Assembly: GCA_963739005.1 (NCBI GenBank)
Contig: CAVTYQ010000002.1
Coordinates: 496,001-560,000, forward strand
Direction of reading: 5' to 3'
DNA from: DASWJZ01 sp963739005
GTDB taxonomy: Bacteria > Pseudomonadota > Alphaproteobacteria > Rhizobiales > Afifellaceae
DNA: 64,000 nucleotides
Shown one piece after another: positions 62,881 to 64,000 of the stretch. Below the pieces are notes generated by a model. It had not been told where the DNA came from. It worked only from the letters and a program-made list of their open reading frames with translations, and did no database searches. The translations under genes were made by a program, and so were the position numbers. Every line of letters begins with the position of its first letter. The stretch's first letter is position 1.

Positions 62881-63780
62881 TTAGGCGGGCAGCCGCACCG
62901 GGTTGCTCCAGGCCCAGCGGCCGGCGGCATCGGCGACGGCGAAACGGAACCAGTCGCCGGCAAAGCGCTCGAGCGGAATCTCGGCGCGCGTCAGCTGCCG
63001 GCCGTGGACGTGGGCGCTGCGGCTGCCGCGCCCGACCGCGGCGATGCTGACGGCGGGCGAGCATTCGACGTGAAGCGCGCCGCCGGCGATATCCGCGGCG
63101 TGGATTTCGGGTCCCTGGCTTGAATAGAAGTCGCCGGCTTTCAGCGCCGCAAGAAGCGCGCCCGGCTCGTTCTCCTCCGCCTTCACCATCACCCAGCCGC
63201 CGCAAGCGTCATCCATGCGGAAATGCGCGTCGTCGGTCGCGATCGCGAGGATGTCGCGGCCTTCGTTCAGGAGCTGATCGAGAAGCGCGGCGCCGTCGCC
63301 ACGGCCGCTCTCCAGCGCGCAGCCGTTGTTGTAGATCTCGACGGCGTGCGCCGTCGGCAGCGCGCGGCCGTCCTCGATCGTAAGGCTCGACCATTGCGGA
63401 TGCGCGATCGCGACGAACGCACCGGCCTCGGCCGCGCGCGCCGCCAGCGCGACGCCGGTCTCAGACTTCCCCGTCGGCGGAAAATCATCCGGCAGACCGA
63501 CGCAGAGGATATGCCACTCCTCGCCCTGCGAGTTCGCCGGCGCGTGCACCTCTGCGCCGAGGATCGTCGTGAAGCGGTTGGTGCGGAACGGCCGCGTGTC
63601 GACGATCGGGAAGCCGTACCGCGCTTGGAAATGGTCGGTCAGCGCCAGGAAGTCGTAGCCGGCGTCGCGGTAGTGGGCGGCGACTGCCTCCGGCGGCAGC
63701 ACGCCGTCGGAGCGGTTCGAATGCGTATGGAGACTGCCGCGGAAGAAGCGGCCAGGCCGCTGGAAGACGTCGAGATTCAT
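62881..63780 (-). CDS. PHP-domain phosphoesterase-like protein
   Basis: A 299-residue protein with the PHP metal motifs SLHTHSNRSDGVLPPE (about residues 16-31), FLALTDHFQARYG, VAIAHPQWSS and the final IATDDAHFR. The N-terminal two thirds form the PHP barrel; the last 90 residues are beta-rich (AGGALHVECSPAVSIAAVG) and end in WSNPVRLPA. Proteins of this kind hydrolyse phosphodiesters or 3',5'-bisphosphates, but they are commonly annotated only by domain. The substrate is unknown. Confidence 0.88.
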   Translation of the reverse strand: MNLDVFQRPGRFFRGSLHTHSNRSDGVLPPEAVAAHYRDAGYDFLALTDHFQARYGFPIVDTRPFRTNRFTTILGAEVHAPANSQGEEWHILCVGLPDDFPPTGKSETGVALAARAAEAGAFVAIAHPQWSSLTIEDGRALPTAHAVEIYNNGCALESGRGDGAALLDQLLNEGRDILAIATDDAHFRMDDACGGWVMVKAEENEPGALLAALKAGDFYSSQGPEIHAADIAGGALHVECSPAVSIAAVGRGSRSAHVHGRQLTRAEIPLERFAGDWFRFAVADAAGRWAWSNPVRLPA

Positions 63781-63870
63781 GGGAGGGTCGCCGGCGAGTG
63801 GTCGTCTGTCGTTCCCTTATCGATAGCCGACTATTGCGACGCCCGCATGCCAAATCCCGTGCGGCCGCGT

Positions 63871-64000
63871 CTAGCCCCCCGCCTCCTCCAGCCCCCGCGT
63901 GTCGGCGAGCGTCAGCCGCACGACGCCATCGCCGTCGAAATAGGCGAAGCGCAGCCGCCGCCGCGTCGAGACAAGCGCTGCAGGCAGCGGGTCGTGCCGA
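63871..64000 (-). CDS. C-terminal end of an unidentified protein (partial)
   Basis: The last 42 codons of a minus-strand gene that continues past the window edge, ending in VVRLTLADTRGLEEAGG. The frame is open and has typical codon use. The fragment (LVSTRRRLRFAYFDGDGVVR) is too short for me to assign a family. Confidence 0.55.
   Translation of the reverse strand, partial: RHDPLPAALVSTRRRLRFAYFDGDGVVRLTLADTRGLEEAGG

Overview
The window is GC-rich, densely packed chromosomal DNA of an alphaproteobacterium, most likely order Hyphomicrobiales (Rhizobiales). The strongest evidence is at the right end: ctrA, chpT, a sciP-type (DUF1153) gene, an eipA-type (DUF1134) gene, GANTC methylation sites upstream of ctrA and TTAA-type CtrA boxes. 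Many genes overlap by ATGA. I do not name a genus.

Layout. (1) 1-579: tail of a NiFe-hydrogenase large subunit and its maturation protease. (2) 0.7-19.4 kb: a sugar-acid catabolic region with a branched-chain-amino-acid-type ABC transporter, a ribose-type ABC transporter, two 2-hydroxyacid dehydrogenases, an aldehyde dehydrogenase, a galactarolactone-isomerase-like amidohydrolase, a KdgD-type dehydratase, and small glyoxalase-like and peroxiredoxin-like genes. Two paralogous FadR/GntR regulators flank it, and copies of TGTCATATGATGACA lie in front of most of its transcription units. (3) 19.5-27.8 kb: a PIG-L deacetylase divergent from a CUT1-type sugar ABC operon that contains an argininosuccinate-lyase-family gene. 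(4) 28.0-35.2 kb: an ABC transporter operon with two glycerophosphodiester phosphodiesterases and an endonuclease/exonuclease/phosphatase-family hydrolase, probably for phosphodiester scavenging. (5) 35.4-39.3 kb: a cNMP-binding thioredoxin-reductase-like flavoprotein, a UBP zinc-finger protein and a DsbA-NhaA fusion. (6) About 40.5-49.9 kb: an accessory island between a truncated sensor gene and tRNA-Met, with a tyrosine recombinase and a compact operon of XRE/ImmA-IrrE, PIN-like, DrmA and DrmB genes. This is a DISARM-like core without the usual methylase, DrmC, DrmD or DrmE. (7) 50.1-54.3 kb: stress and housekeeping genes including mnmA. (8) 54.4-64 kb: cell-cycle and envelope genes (sciP, fliJ-like, ctrA, a CheY-like receiver, chpT, eipA), an aminotransferase/sulfotransferase-like operon, a VWA-like protein and a PHP phosphoesterase.

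Six genes (at about 6.14, 22.21, 37.24, 44.65, 47.6 and 54.86 kb) are each broken by what looks like a net one-base indel. Because these include probable housekeeping genes and conserved sequence continues on both sides, sequencing error is at least as likely as real decay. This matters for reading the DrmA/DrmB operon as dead or alive.

The most interesting system is the XRE-ImmA/IrrE, PIN, DrmA, DrmB operon. The most coherent regulatory finding is the shared operator of the sugar-acid region. All functional calls are by recognition of motifs and family resemblance in the sequence; no database search was run.
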